64,000 bases of DNA from Spinellus fusiger (lineage: Eukaryota; Mucoromycota; Mucoromycetes; Mucorales; Phycomycetaceae), in assembly GCA_025094145.1 (NCBI GenBank), contig JALLLS010000002.1:124001-188000 (forward strand), in the 5' to 3' direction. The first letter of the stretch is position 1; each line of letters starts with the position of its first letter. The notes under the pieces were generated by a model. The model had not been told where the DNA came from. It saw nothing but the letters and a program-made list of their open reading frames with translations, and ran no database searches. The position numbers were made by a program, and so were the translations under genes. This document shows, one piece after another, positions 1 through 9,201 of the stretch.

Positions 1-929
1 TAATGATAAACGAACAAAATGTATTGATACTACCTAAAACATATTCTAGATGTGTAAGTATAAATATCAAAAAGAAAATCATCATTAATACATGACTACA
101 GCTCGGATAAACAAACCAAGATTTTATTAAAGTACACTTTTCTGACTACTTTTTCAAATATGGATCATATCATTCTATCAGATTTTTTTTAAAGAAAAAA
201 TAGAATCCTTGATGGTGGTAATGTTGCTTATTCTTCTCTTTATAATAGATGCTATGGCTCATGCTGTGGTTATACAGTGTGTTTAGTAAAAGATAAGTTT
301 ACTACTTTAATTAATTGGATCACTTATATCTTATTCTATTGCTACACAGACAGCCCTCTTTCTAAAATAAACCATGATCTCTCTTTTCAATGATATGTTT
401 AGCTTGATACCTTTATAATATTCTCTAGATACCAATAGCTAAAGTAGAAAATATCAATTGCTAATTATTTTTAATCATAAACAAATATTCTCCTAAATTA
501 TACACTTTGTCGTCTTTGGGTTTAACCAAAGGAAATCCGGACAGTTCAAAGAGTAAACAAAGTCTGATCTTTATTGATGGGTCTTTCTCTCTTCTTTTAT
601 ACTTTTCTAATTGATATTTTCTACTAATAAAAGCTATGGAAAGGCCCCTGTTACTACAGTATCATCCCTGAGATATACGCCTTGCTACTAACTCATCTTC
701 TACCATGTGGTCCCGTTTAGGCAATTTGTGTTTCTGTTGACTGGGATGATCGATAGTTCTGTTTATGGAAATATGATTATCCGACAACTTTTGTAAATTA
801 TATATTTCGGTATTTCAAGCTATTCTGAGAAAGACAGCCATTTTCTCACTGCTTTTTACTAAAAAAAATAAGTATAATAATCTCCGACTATGTAATGAGG
901 ATTAGTAGTTCAAGGTCCAAATCTCTTAG
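1..929. other. AT-rich intergenic DNA, no gene seen
   Basis: No open frame with coding character, no RNA gene and no TIR were seen. The only recognisable content is a short dispersed repeat near 486-600, listed separately. The stretch ends at the TA dinucleotide (930-931) that flanks the first Fanzor-type element. Confidence 0.5.
486..600. repeat. short dispersed repeat fragment, copy 1
   Basis: The stretch starting TTTGTCGTCTTTGG and running through CCAAAGGAAATCC to TTCTTTTATACT recurs with moderate identity at about 25379-25500, in the same orientation. No coding frame or terminal repeat is visible, so the class is unknown. Confidence 0.45.
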
Positions 930-931
930 TA

Positions 932-1138
932 CACACCTAAAGATCTTTAGGGTATAAAAATAAATAGTCGAGATACAATTGTTTAAAAATGACAAATCGA
1001 TTTGAAAAGGTGTGAAAATAGATTGAGACATATTTATGTTATTTTTTAAACAAATAAAGATTATTATGTAGATTTACCTGTAAATATCTGAATCCTGGAG
1101 GAAACTACCTTCGATGTAGCGATATATAACATGAATAT
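932..1138 (-). other. conserved 3' flank of the Fanzor-type gene, candidate guide-RNA region
   Basis: About 200 bp between the nuclease stop codon and the element tip is kept in all three nuclease-bearing copies (932-1138, 11290-11508, 63110-63315), although it is non-coding. In TnpB and Fanzor systems the guide (omega) RNA is made from just this position, overlapping or following the 3' end of the gene and ending at the element boundary. It contains a perfect 16 bp palindrome at its outer end (CCTAAAGATCTTTAGG, 937-952). That it is a guide RNA is an inference from position and conservation only. Confidence 0.3.
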
Positions 1139-1801
1139 CTATTCTTCTCGACAGAAGAGAGTTTGTCTGTGGTGACCATTCAAAGCCTCTTCTGTAATTG
1201 TATAGATATTCTTTTCAGCATTCACATCCCTGTTCCAAACAATTCCACAACTTTGGCAAGCGCGGATACTGTTGAAATTTACTAATACCTCGGTGAGATT
1301 ACGTGCGCTACAATTGTGGCGGATCTTTAGAACAAAAAAAGAAAACAGAGTAACTGTTAGAAGAGCTTTTCATATTGGGTAAGAGGTCAATCAGGTTTAC
1401 TCTCGATGTAAAGAACTCATCAACATCAACCATAAGAAGATCTCCATCTTTTTGTCTCTTTTTTTCAATGATTGATATAAAATTCTCGTCAAACCAACAC
1501 GATGACCTTTAAACTTGACAGCATCTTTTACCTTTATTCCTGTGCCATAAGCAACGACTGGTAGTTTGGTAGGATCATACTCCAATCCTTTTAGGTGCCA
1601 ATACCCCTTTTCAATAATAAAACAGTAAAAATAATTAGTTTGAGATGTATTAACGTACTCTCTGTCTGTTTGTGTCGCATTACCCTTGCACTGGCACCTT
1701 CTTTTTGCCTTTGTCTTTGTAACGGATTCATTGGGTTTATTATAGTAAAAGAATATAAAATAGAAACTGACTAACATGTCAGACATAATAAACATACACA
1801 A
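1139..1801 (-). pseudogene. TnpB/Fanzor-type RNA-guided nuclease, C-terminal half, broken (copy 1)
   Basis: Read on the minus strand, the frame gives a basic segment, then LPVVAYGTG, a KGHRVGL segment, VDVDEFFTSR, and after an intron NCSARNL...CQSCGIVWNRDVNAEKNI and a stop at 1139-1141. E-x2-TS is the RuvC-II motif, the paired CxxC the zinc ribbon, and NRDVNAEKN the RuvC-III motif of TnpB and Fanzor proteins. The intron (1325-1400, 76 nt, GTAAAC...AAAG) joins TSR to I-x-HNC. Two defects are visible: a 2 nt frameshift near 1455-1465 relative to copy 2, and Cys to Arg at the first zinc ligand (RHNC, where copy 3 has CHNC). I could not find RuvC-I or the N-terminus next to this piece. Known family: eukaryotic homologues of IS605/IS607 TnpB, captured by several DNA transposon classes. 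Confidence 0.85.
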
Positions 1802-2045
1802 ACACTCACCAGATCACAACTGTTGGTTTATATGCCAGACAAAGGCAAACAAGTTAAAGAGGATGGAAGTTATGAAGAACAACAGACAGTGTGGTTGGCA
1901 GGTATTAATATCTGAGCAGAAAAGAATAAATCGAATTTTCACAAGTCATTTGCTTAATCAGAACTACCAAAGTAATGCAGACTATAACAACATTCTAGAA
2001 AGAAAAGAATTGCTTAAAGAACAGTTGCCTAGTTACCCGTTGTGA

Positions 2046-2800
2046 TCAAATCGTGTGTTGTGTTCCTGTTCATGTACTCTCTTTGATTTCCCTAGACTAG
2101 CCTTTGTATCCAATACTCTATTTCGTTGTCCCTGCTAGAGACCAAACTACTACCAATTCATCTCTCTAGTAGTCCTGTTGATAACCATAGTGCCCTTTAT
2201 TGCAAAATAAAGGATATATTTTTACAAAGTTAAATAGTATATATCTTGAGGCTACTTTCATATATATCTCATCAAGCTATAAGGATCAAAGTTATACAAT
2301 AATAACATCTCAGTGAATTCAGAGATGGATTTCCTCCTCTTGTTCTATGTATGTTTCAAGGGAAGAGAGAAACCTTATTTACAATAAAATCACTTTATGG
2401 AATTCTATGGCCTTGAAATACATGACCAAGATTATACACACTATAGAACAGAACAGTTACCCTTCCCAGTCTGCTTGGATGTTCTATGAAGACCATATCT
2501 ATTGATTGAGAACAGGAAATTAGACAAATTCATAGTAAAAAAAAAGAAATACCAAACTAATATAAAAGTTTAGTTATCTACATCTTTAATAAAATAGACT
2601 TTGATCCAAATAGCTTCCTAGAGTATAAACAAGATAATCTTTAGGAACTTGAGTAGCTGACTGTTTCTTATTCTCGACTTGTTTTTTTGGTTGGTTAATG
2701 TGTTTGAAAAGAACCTTCTCACTGTCTGTCTGTTTTAGCATTGACTATGAACTGTGTAATTAAACACTATAAAGTTGGATAAAAGGAAGAGGTAAACCTG
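2046..2800. other. internal segment of element copy 1, no assigned gene
   Basis: This stretch is not shared with the other element copies in the window. A plus-strand frame runs up to 2045 (from about 1776) and shorter plus-strand frames follow around 2390-2510, but none matches a family I recognise. It may be a decayed insertion inside the element. Confidence 0.35.
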
Positions 2801-2866
2801 ACATTGCAACTCAATCACTGAATTTATTGTTTAACATAGTTTGTTATCCATAAGCCCACAATATTT

Positions 2867-3088
2867 TCAGCATAACATTGATTGAGAAAGATTTATTATA
2901 GAACACACTGAATCAACTTTAGTGGTCATTGTCCATAAAATAGAACCAAACTTACTTATATTAAGAACATTATAGCCATTTATTGACTCAGTATTCATAA
3001 TCACCTCAATTATCTCATTGTAACTGGTATCAACAATAGTACTTAATGATAACAAGATATTGTTTCTAATACTGGACTTTAGGCTCAA
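2867..3088 (-). pseudogene. conserved minus-strand frame in element tail, possible N-terminal exon of the Fanzor-type gene
   Basis: A 73-codon minus-strand frame contains LNISKFGSILWTMTTKV. The matching stretch of copy 2 (about 12515-12690) keeps LNISEFGSILWTITTRV in the same frame, with stops elsewhere, so the frame looks once coding. It lies upstream of, and in the same orientation as, the Fanzor-type gene. In copy 2 it is followed, after a stretch ending in CAG that could be an intron, by the minus-strand frame covering 12218-12420. Belonging to the nuclease is an inference from order and orientation; the segment itself carries no motif I recognise. Confidence 0.4.
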
Positions 3089-3310
3089 GGCAAATAGAGT
3101 GTGAATTGTTTGACTTGTGAATTTTATGAGTGGAGGCTAATGAATGCATCACTAAAATAATAGATGAAACATTATTATTTGTTTTGATATTCCCCTCCTT
3201 TTGTTATTTCTCACACTGTCTATACAACTTAACACCCAAGTACTTTTCAAGATGAGCATAAGTGAGCAAGTTAATATGCTATTATTAACAAAGAAAAACA
3301 ATAGAGGGAG

Positions 3311-3535
3311 GTGATAGACACTACCAAGGACTATTCTAGTGATAAAAAGGTAAGCAGTGTCTTCATCTGGGCTATGGCTTATTCTAATCCACAAGACACT
3401 CATTGTATTGTTATTAGGCAATTAAAGACTCCTTTCAAGTCAGTCTTAGGTGGTCTTCTATACTGTCTAGGGTCTCTAGGGTATACTCCTGAGCTTATTT
3501 ATCTATCTCCCAAGGATAAAGCACAAGGCCTTTAG
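3311..3535 (+). CDS. 74-aa conserved ORF in element tail, unknown function
   Basis: The ORF begins MIDTTKDYS and ends SPKDKAQGL. An uninterrupted homologue of the same length occurs at 46154-46378 in another copy of the same tail, differing at about ten residues. The opposite strand has many stops here, so the plus strand is the coding one. A GTAAGC after codon 15 could be a splice donor, so it may be one exon of something larger. I do not recognise the family. In the copies at 8058 and 11290 the corresponding frame is degraded (ends like PLKNKSQVI). It may be a remnant of a second element protein. Confidence 0.35.
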   Translation: MIDTTKDYSSDKKVSSVFIWAMAYSNPQDTHCIVIRQLKTPFKSVLGGLLYCLGSLGYTPELIYLSPKDKAQGL

Positions 3536-3813
3536 GGTGTGGATTCTATTTCTATAAGGAAATTTACTTAAGCAGTAGCTACAGTCATAATATTCATTAG
3601 CTATATTATTATAATAAACAATTTTATTCATAAACAATATATTCTATTGATAATATAATTTGATAGTAAGATATCCACAAAAAGAAATAATTATTTGGAT
3701 ATCCGCAAACCTTTTGATTTTAAACAGCTTTTCATATAAGGGCAAAACCGCGTTGTGACATAAAACGAAGGTTGTATCACTGCTTCAAAGCCAGAAGAAT
3801 CTTTGGGTGTGTA

Positions 3814-5653
3814 GAAAGCCAACAAAAAATTAATTTTAATTTTACTGCTCAAGTAGTTTTTTACTTGATTAGTTTAGGCTACATACTAGGCAATACTAGG
3901 AAATATTATTATTAGTATTATTATTAACAATACTATCAGTATTATTTATATATAAATATATAAATATATTATTGAAAGGTACATATTTATATTCATAATG
4001 TGAAAATATACATTTTATGTAACCAGGTAAGTAGCAGCTCATGGCCAATTGCCTCATGAGCCTATTTACCTTGGACCCTGATATTCGGATTAATAAAACT
4101 CCGGTGACTTTGTAACTGTCACCTCGAGGCAAAATGCTTGTCTGCCTTTTTCCTGAAAGCTACTATGGAAATACTTTTTCCGATGACCTGTTTAAACAAG
4201 GTGGTTTTATTTAAGCAACCCCCTGAAGAGCATATCTCTTCTTCTATAGTTCCTATATTGTTCTGTTTAGGTTAAAGTATCTGTAATTTTTCACTCGACA
4301 GACCGTAGGTATCTTTCAGCCATTTACAAAGAATACCGACCATTTGCCATTAACTATTATATAAATAGAGTTAATTATGAATAGGTTACTTCTCATATAA
4401 AATATTAAGAGCCTATAGTAGCCTTAAATATACTTTATTTTGGGATGTCTAGCCTTCGAGTTGTTTTATTCTTTTTTATTCTTTTTGCAAATGTCACACC
4501 ATAAGAAGGTATCTTTCTATGGCTTATCCTACGGATAAATTGCCACTATGTAGTTATGTCTCATCTGCTTACTTGAGGAGATTGAGATGCACTTAATTTT
4601 GTCCTCATTTACTAATGTAATGGTGGCAGATCTCACAAGCACATTTCATATTACGGGGTTTTATTTCTGCCCAACGAATAATACCCGGCAAAACCGAGAC
4701 ATCAATATAGCCATTAATGATTTTTTTTTGTTTTTTTTATATTAATAATATTGGTCTCTATTTATTGAATTGATCAAAAGACTTATCAAAAAATAAGATA
4801 AAAAGATAATAATAATAATAATTTATATTTATAAACTAATACAGGTCAATATATTCTCCTTATTTTTTTTATCTCTACTTAATGTAATAAAATCATCAAT
4901 AAGTTACTCAATTCAAAATTCATTGATGATATTTTTATTATAAATCTTCTGGTTGCACGAGAACTTCCTTTTTTATCACAGTTCTTCGTACTTGTGAAAT
5001 TCAGCAACTGTGTTTAGTGTTTATGCATGCATTTTGAAGTTTATGAAAATAGAAACACGTCGATGTTGACCGTGGTAAAGGTACATTATATCTCTGAGAA
5101 TTTCAGAGCATGAGAAAGTAAATAAGCTCTTTTAAAGCAATGATTACATAAACTGTGGCTTTGCCTCTTTCCATGGGTTCCAGTTTACTATTAAAAGAAG
5201 AGGAGTCTTGTGCTGGCAGTATGTTACGTATGTGCCTAGTAGTTAATTAACAGGAAAGGAAATGAGTTGGAAAGGAAACCACTGGTTGGTAATTACACAG
5301 TTTAAAATTAGTAACAATAGATCCTATGTGTTAGTTTGCGTAGTTTCTTATCAGTTGACACATATCCATACATAGCAATTGAAATGTAGCCCAAGTACTT
5401 TACCTGATGTTTTATAATAAAAATAGTAAATAATAATACTAATAATGTCGGTAAATAATAAGTATAGTGAGACTCCAGTCACTAATACCCTATGAACTAA
5501 AGAAAGACAGATCATAAAGCGATTTAATCCTTTTAAGGCCAATTTATCTTACCCAATTAAGCGGGAATCTCAAACTAAATAAAGTACACTCGACCTTGAC
5601 TTGAACCTCTTCTTCACTTCACCTCTTTTTCTCTTTTATTCACTCCATTAACA
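3814..5653. other. AT-rich intergenic DNA
   Basis: No supported gene. There are low-complexity ATT/AAT runs around 3900-3970 and 4735-4830. The short frames here lack coding character. The last 80 bp before 5654 is C/T-rich (CTTCTTCACTTCACCTC), as is common just upstream of fungal start codons. Confidence 0.5.
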
Positions 5654-7941
5654 ATGAAGTTCTTGAGCGTTACTGCTGCTGCCTTGTCTTTGTTATGTCT
5701 TACACAGACTGTCATTGCTCAGGATGGCGCTGGAAGCATTCCTGCTCAATCCGCTCCCAGCACCTATTCCTGTGACCCCAATACATGTAAACTTCCAGCC
5801 TGTCTTTGTGCCTCTCAATCTCCTCCTAACGGTCTCCAGCCAAAGGATGTCCCTCAGGTAAATCCATATTATTTATTTTATTGGCTAACATTTCTAGTTT
5901 GTTACTATCACATTTGATGACAGTGTCCAAGCTTCTTTGATGACCACCGCTAATCAATTGTTGAATGTAAAGTAAGTATCTCCAATTATTTGAATAGAAA
6001 ATAGTTTGAATATTTATTCATCTTGTGATTTCTTATAGGAACCCCAATGGCTGTACCGCAAAGGTAAATAATACATTTTAAATATTTCACATTACAATTC
6101 AAATTGAGAAGAAATCACATCAAGTGATTTCTATAATAATCAACAATGTTTTTGATGCTAATATTATCATTTGCTTAGGGATCTTGGTATGTCTCCATGC
6201 AGTACACCGACTTCTCACTTGTCCAAGAGTGGTACGCCAACGGAAATGAGGTTGCAGAGTAAGTGCATTTTTATGCAAGTATAGAACATCTCTTTTATCT
6301 CCCTTTTTATGTACTAATAACTTGTTTTCTTTTATTATTATTACAATAGCCATACCTTCACTCATGTAGGCAAGTAATTGAAATCATTTGATAATTGAAT
6401 TTTAGCTTACCTTTTTATTATATTTTTTTACAGGCTCTCCTTCTGCACAGTAAGTTATTATAACTATTATATTTTAAAAGAATTTGTCAACTCATTACTA
6501 TTGATGTTTTAGAGAAATCGCAGCTGCCAAAGCCATGCTGCATGAATATGCAGGTGTACCCTTAGGAAAAATTAAGGGATTCAGGGCACCATTCTGTGAG
6601 TAGTTCTCCCGCCTAACAGATTTATTTGTTGATCATATAGACTTACATTGCCTGCTTCTTTCTTTTCTTTAAATAACTTCAAAAGTGAACTACACAGCAG
6701 AAACCTTATCTGAGATTAGCCAACAAGGTTTCCAGTATGATAGTTCTTCCTCAGCTGTGGTTGATGATTGCTACTGGTAAGTTTATTCTATCCCTGGTGA
6801 CTGTACAGCCTTTAACCTATGCATTCTAGGCCTTACACTCTTGATAATGGTATGGCTAACGATTGCTGGACTGGTATCTGTGCTGCTGGTGCTGTTAAGC
6901 TTCCAGGTAAACCATCTTGAACACTTTATCAAGAGTCCATGTTACTTATGACTTGTTATAGGTGTCTGGGAAATTCCTATGTACGCTGTCAATGATAATG
7001 CCAGTGTTCCTCAACTGATGGACAACTACTTGGCTGGCTCCGTAGCTGATGTGACCCAATGGTCTAACACTAACTTTGATCGTCACTACAATGGCAACCG
7101 TCAACCTTTCGGTATTTACGTTCATCCCACTCACCTTACAAGCTACCCCGGATTGCCCGACCCTGCTCCATTGAAACAAGGAGTCATCAGCTTCATCCAA
7201 TCTCTTGCCAGCAAGCCTGACGTTTGGTTTGTTTCCAATGATCAGTTACTCCAATGGGTAAGTTTAGAATGCTATGAAAAAAAAAAGACAAATAATTAAC
7301 TTTGATACTACTTTAGATGAAGAACCCTGTACCCGCTAGCCAATTGGCAGCTCAGGACTATATGAAATGTGAAGTCCCCAACCCCGGCAAAGAGATCTGT
7401 AACGGTCTCCAGAACATCACTATCAGCGATGTTGGCCTTGTCTCTTCAAGCCTTTTGAATATGTGCAATTTTAACACTAGCACATGGGGAACTTGCTTCA
7501 ACTGCCCTGCTACCGCACCCACTGTCGATACACCCATACCTCCCACTGCCGTTCAACCCACAGATCCTAAATACCGCCACCCTGTTCCTGACAACTGTGA
7601 TAGCATCTGGTGGGATCCCAGTAAGTTACTTTTTTATTTTATTTATTAGATAGCACTGGCAATAAGTAGATTACATATTATACTAAATCATTGCTATTTT
7701 AAAACTCACAAACATCCAACTCTTCTAAATAGTTGCTGGGCAGTGTTTGTGTACTACTGCTAGCTGTGCTTACAAAGAAGCTGCTGCGCCTGTAAGCCCA
7801 TCTTCACCCAATGCTGTCAACAGCTCAAGTGCTGCCGCTGCACAGTCAACCCCTAGTCTTCGCTCTGCAGCCTCTGCAAAGGCCCTACCTGCTACAGGTG
7901 CATTGCTTTTGTCTGCATTTGTGGCCTCTGTTGTACTTTAA
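5654..7941 (+). CDS. polysaccharide deacetylase (chitin deacetylase, CE4), secreted, GPI-type tail
   Basis: Spliced gene with many short introns. The start gives a signal peptide (MKFLSVTAAALSLLCLTQTV, then IAQ). A Cys-rich stretch follows (CDPNTCKLPACLC). Exon 2 (5898-5971) starts FVTITFDDS, the NodB catalytic/metal motif 1. Later exons give DHTFTHVG (metal-binding H-x3-H, motif 2) and RAPF (motif 3). The C-terminus is Ser/Ala-rich and ends in a hydrophobic segment (ALLLSAFVASVVL), as in GPI-anchored wall enzymes. The family removes acetyl groups from nascent chitin to make chitosan, abundant in Mucoromycota walls. Clear exons: 5654-5857, 5898-5971, 6039-6063, 6179-6258, 6350-6369, 6434-6449, with further exons up to 7941. 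The intron at 6370-6433 uses a GC donor (GCAAGT). All three catalytic motifs are intact, so it is probably active. Confidence 0.92.
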
Positions 7942-8057
7942 TTTATAGACAGAAACAAGTCTTTTGTTACCTTAGTCATGTCTCTCACCTTACACACAAA
8001 CACATTCATAGCTTCTTTTTTTTATTTTTTCTTCATTTCTATTTTTATTTATCACTA

Positions 8058-9199
8058 CACACCAGGAGATTTTTGGGATATATAAGATATCCTGAGAATA
8101 AAATCACAATATTCTTATGATTGGCTAATGTTTTTTAAAATGCCTTTTCGCTGTCTAAATGAGCTATTTCAAACTTTATTGCCTGTTTAAGCAATGGCTA
8201 TTGACTTTGCAATTAAAAAGTATAGAATTGGCTGTAAAGATAAGAAATAGAACCAGAATCACTCCAAAATTACAACTCAGTCATTGAGTTTATTGTTTAA
8301 CATAATGTGTTATCCTTAAGCCCACAGTATTTGCAGTATAACACTGCTTAAGAAAGATATATTATAGGACTCACACGGAATTAACTCTAGTGGTTATTGT
8401 CCATAAAATAGAACCAAACTCACTTATGTTAAGAGCAGTATAGATATTCATTGGATCAATATTCATAATCACTTTAACAGCTAACTCATTGTAACTGTTC
8501 TCAATAATAGTACTTAGTTCCTACTAAGTATTAGAGATAATACTATCCTTTAAGCCCAAGACAAATAGAGTGTGAATTGTTTGACTTGTTTGACTTGTGG
8601 ATTTTATGAGTGGAGGCTAATGAATGCATCACTAAAATAATAGATGAAACATTATTATTTGTTTTGATATTCTCCTCTTTTTTTATTTCTCACATTGTCC
8701 ATACAACTTAACACTCAAGTACTTGTCAAGATAAGCATAACTAAGTAAAGTAATTAGTGTCTTTATCCAAGCTTGAGCTTATTGTAATCTAAAAGACACT
8801 CATTGTATTTTTTTTTTGTTAAGTAGAGGCTTTCAGGTCAGTTCCAGGTGATATTTTCTTCCCTCTATACTGACCATGGTGTCTAGGGTATACTCCTGAG
8901 CATAGTTATCTACCTCTCAAGAACAAATCACAAGTAATTTAGGGTATAGATTCTATTGCTATGAGGAAATTTACTTATGCAGTGGCTATAGTCATACTAT
9001 AGTATTAGCTATATTATTATAGTAACTAATATATTTTTATTGATAATACAATTTTATATTGAGGTATCCACAAAAAGAAATAAAAATTTGGATACTTGCA
9101 AACCTTTGATTTTAAAGGAGCTCTCCATAAGAGAATCATTTGCATTATTTAAAAGGAATGTGTGTTACCTCTTGAAAGCCAGAAAAGTCTCCTGGTGTG
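8058..9199. mobile_element. MITE-like deletion derivative of the Fanzor-type element family
   Basis: Flanked by TA (8056-8057 and 9200-9201). The left tip is CACACCAGGAGATTTTTGGG and the right tip CTCCTGGTGTG. It has the left tip and the tail of the family but no nuclease sequence, and is 1142 bp long. Positions 8291-9199 align without net gaps to 12426-13334 and look almost identical, so one arose recently from the other or they were homogenised. It encodes no intact protein and would need a transposase in trans. Confidence 0.75.
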
Positions 9200-9201
9200 T
9201 A

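Larger units (their letters stand above)
932..3811 (-). mobile_element. TA-flanked TIR element carrying a Fanzor-type gene, copy 1
   Basis: The left end reads TA then CACACCTAAAGATCTTTAGG. The right end reads CTTTGGGTGTG then TA (3812-3813), so the tips are inverted copies (CACACCYAAAGAT...). TA on both sides is the target-site duplication of Tc1/mariner-type insertion. The left third holds the C-terminal half of a Fanzor-type nuclease on the minus strand. The right third (about 2800-3811) is a tail shared with the elements at 8058, 11290 and 46020. The middle (2046-2800) has no counterpart in the other copies and may be a separate insertion or diverged sequence. No transposase of its own is recognisable, so it was probably moved in trans. 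Confidence 0.75.

Noticed and set aside
1776..2045. 89-aa plus-strand frame overlapping the Fanzor-type copy 1
   Set aside because: It opens inside the antisense of the nuclease gene and no family was recognised; kept only as a note on the element's internal segment.
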